Assembly (NCBI GenBank): GCA_017418585.1
Contig: JAFONG010000250.1
Coordinates: forward strand, 1 to 6,488
Source: Erysipelotrichaceae bacterium
Lineage (GTDB): Bacteria; Bacillota_I; Bacilli_A; Erysipelotrichales; Erysipelotrichaceae
Reading direction: 5' to 3'
Length of the DNA: 6,488 nt
Shown here: positions 5,350-6,488 of the stretch, piece by piece
Position numbering within the stretch: the first letter of the stretch is position 1
Layout of the letters: every line of letters starts with the position of its first letter
Translations under genes and position numbers: made by a program
Notes under the pieces: model-generated
Told to the model about the DNA's origin: nothing
Seen by the model: the letters and a program-made list of their open reading frames with translations, nothing else
Database searches by the model: none

Positions 5350-6488
5350 TTATATCATTCTTCTCAATCCTTTAGGATATTTATTTTTAATGACGCCGTT
5401 GCTGCACTTGCCGAAACCGATCGATGCGCCGCGGTATGTCAGCAGGTAGTAATGATTGTCCAGTTTGCTGAAGATCTCCTGTCCGGATACGAATCTTTCA
5501 TATTCCTCATCATTCAGTTCATGGGAATACCGGTATTTCTCTTTCAGGCTGTTGGCCCGATACAGAGAATGGTTCGGTTCGAATCTTTTCCCTTTGATTT
5601 CCCCAAGACAGATCCCGTAACGGATGACGTTCTTTTTCAGATCAGGCATAGAACTTAGAGAAAGATAGAACTGATCATGCAAGGAATAAAGACAGTATTC
5701 ATCCAGATCCAGGTTGTCCCTGATAAAGTCCTCTACAAGCCTGTTCTGGACCGTTTTAAGCTCTTTAATATGTTTTACGTCCTGTTTACCGTCTTTTTTC
5801 ATAAGACAGCAGAACTGCCCTTCTGTGCCGTCCAGAGGCGAAAGCTTGACTGTTCCTTCCAGCCTTGAGCTTCCTCTTTGTTTCATCGGAAGCAGAGACA
5901 TATCTGGATGAGCGGACAAGAAATCCGTGATCTGACCTTCATCTTCTTCAAAAGCGTACGTACAGGTCGAATAAACCAGCCGTCCGCCCTTCTTCAGGAT
6001 CCTGTAGGCATCTTCCAGAAGTTCTTTCTGCAATGCAGACAGCTTTCTGATATTCTCAAGTGAATAAGTCTCCAGAATTTCCGGATATTTTCTGATCATT
6101 CCTTCTCCGGAACACGGCGCATCCAGTATGACGATATCCGCAGCCTCTTCCAGCAGTTCCGCAAGCTGATCACATTTCATGTTCGTTATGATCGTATTGT
6201 CGAGTCCCAGCCTTTCCAGATTCTGAGCCAGAGCCAGACAGCGGGAATGATTCATGTCGTTGGAAATGCAAAGTACATCATCCGGAAGCCTGTTAAGGAT
6301 ATTGACCGTCTTTCCTCCCGGTGCGGCACATAGATCTACGATCAGCGATACATTCTCTGCATCAATGTTTTCTGTCGTAAGAGAAGCCGCTATCTCCTGG
6401 GGATAGATCAGTCCAAGTTCATAGGCTTTCGTTTTTCCGATGTTTTCTTCATTGTGATAGAAACTGTCTGAAGAATAAGCGTTTTTCC
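5350..6488 (-). CDS. rsmF: RsmF/RsmB-type 16S rRNA m5C methyltransferase (NOL1/NOP2/Sun family; 5' end beyond window)
   Basis: SAM-dependent RNA cytosine-C5 methyltransferase, probably acting on 16S rRNA. The open frame runs through the right edge, giving 378 residues; the internal ATG at 6255 is not the start, since essential motifs lie upstream of it. In fragment numbering, YELGLIYPQEIAAS (22-35) is followed by SAM motif I DLCAAPGGKT (51-60), then NDMNHSRCLALAQNLERLGL. Motif IV DAPCSGEGM has C125, and motif VI YSTCT has C175; this is the cysteine pair used for catalysis and product release. The C-terminal part (about 250-378), with GEIKGKRFEPNHSL and the ending KNKYPKGLRRM, is the RsmF-type RNA-binding extension rather than the RsmB layout. 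Family proteins are usually about 450 residues, so some 70-80 N-terminal residues are missing from view. It is the first of two genes with the Asp23-family gene. The exact target cytosine cannot be inferred. Confidence 0.92.
   Translation of the reverse strand, partial: KNAYSSDSFYHNEENIGKTKAYELGLIYPQEIAASLTTENIDAENVSLIVDLCAAPGGKTVNILNRLPDDVLCISNDMNHSRCLALAQNLERLGLDNTIITNMKCDQLAELLEEAADIVILDAPCSGEGMIRKYPEILETYSLENIRKLSALQKELLEDAYRILKKGGRLVYSTCTYAFEEDEGQITDFLSAHPDMSLLPMKQRGSSRLEGTVKLSPLDGTEGQFCCLMKKDGKQDVKHIKELKTVQNRLVEDFIRDNLDLDEYCLYSLHDQFYLSLSSMPDLKKNVIRYGICLGEIKGKRFEPNHSLYRANSLKEKYRYSHELNDEEYERFVSGQEIFSKLDNHYYLLTYRGASIGFGKCSNGVIKNKYPKGLRRMI

Noticed and set aside
5352..5390. TATAAT near the end of rsmF as a promoter for the Asp23-family gene
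   Set aside because: No acceptable -35 box lies 16-18 bp upstream, and the bases are used by the rsmF coding end.
5043..6063. Several plus-strand open frames of 61-68 residues over the right-hand operon
   Set aside because: All are antisense to well-supported coding sequence and none has a ribosome-binding site or a recognisable domain.
6255..6255. ATG at 6255 as the start of the methyltransferase
   Set aside because: The frame stays open to the window edge and the upstream part holds the SAM-binding DLCAAPGGKT motif, so this ATG is internal.
1..6488. Mobile elements, CRISPR arrays, tRNAs, riboswitches, attachment sites
   Set aside because: Looked for on both strands; no terminal inverted repeats, regularly spaced repeats, cloverleaf sequences or transposase or integrase motifs were seen, and the leaders are too short for a riboswitch.

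Overview
The window is a piece of conserved core chromosome from a low-to-moderate GC member of the Bacillota, most likely class Bacilli in the broad sense or Erysipelotrichia. Four things support this: a class B (Bacillus-type) RNase P RNA, a true GpsB, a RecU resolvase, and the recU-PBP1 gene pair divergent from gpsB-rnpB, a gene order known from Bacillus and Streptococcus relatives. The many cysteines in an exported penicillin-binding protein fit an anaerobe, but that is inference. I cannot name a genus.

Layout. Minus strand, 1-1291: gpsB is read first and runs directly into rnpB. A hairpin terminator follows, then pgsA under its own promoter; pgsA is cut by the left edge. A roughly 100-bp divergent intergenic region (1292-1391) holds back-to-back promoters and an AT palindrome. 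Plus strand, 1392-4988: recU and a large class A penicillin-binding protein gene form a tight, probably translationally coupled operon. A bidirectional terminator (4990-5016) separates it from a convergent minus-strand operon: an RsmF-type rRNA methyltransferase gene, cut by the right edge, followed by a small Asp23/Gls24-family gene.

How the genes fit together. GpsB and the class A PBP are known partners in Bacillota: GpsB is a cytoplasmic, membrane-bound adaptor that binds PBP N-terminal tails and steers wall synthesis between division and elongation. Their genes lie either side of one promoter region here. RecU resolves Holliday junctions and is co-transcribed with the PBP, so chromosome resolution and septal or lateral wall growth share a locus. 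RNase P RNA (tRNA 5' maturation), PgsA (phosphatidylglycerol synthesis) and the rRNA methyltransferase are housekeeping functions.

I found no mobile element, CRISPR array, tRNA, toxin-antitoxin or defence system, and no convincing new biological system. The points most worth a second look are the gpsB stop codon lying inside the P1 helix of RNase P RNA, the compact form of that RNA, the roughly 340-residue C-terminal extension and eight cysteines of the PBP, the crowded divergent promoter region, and a short AT-rich block inside recU.
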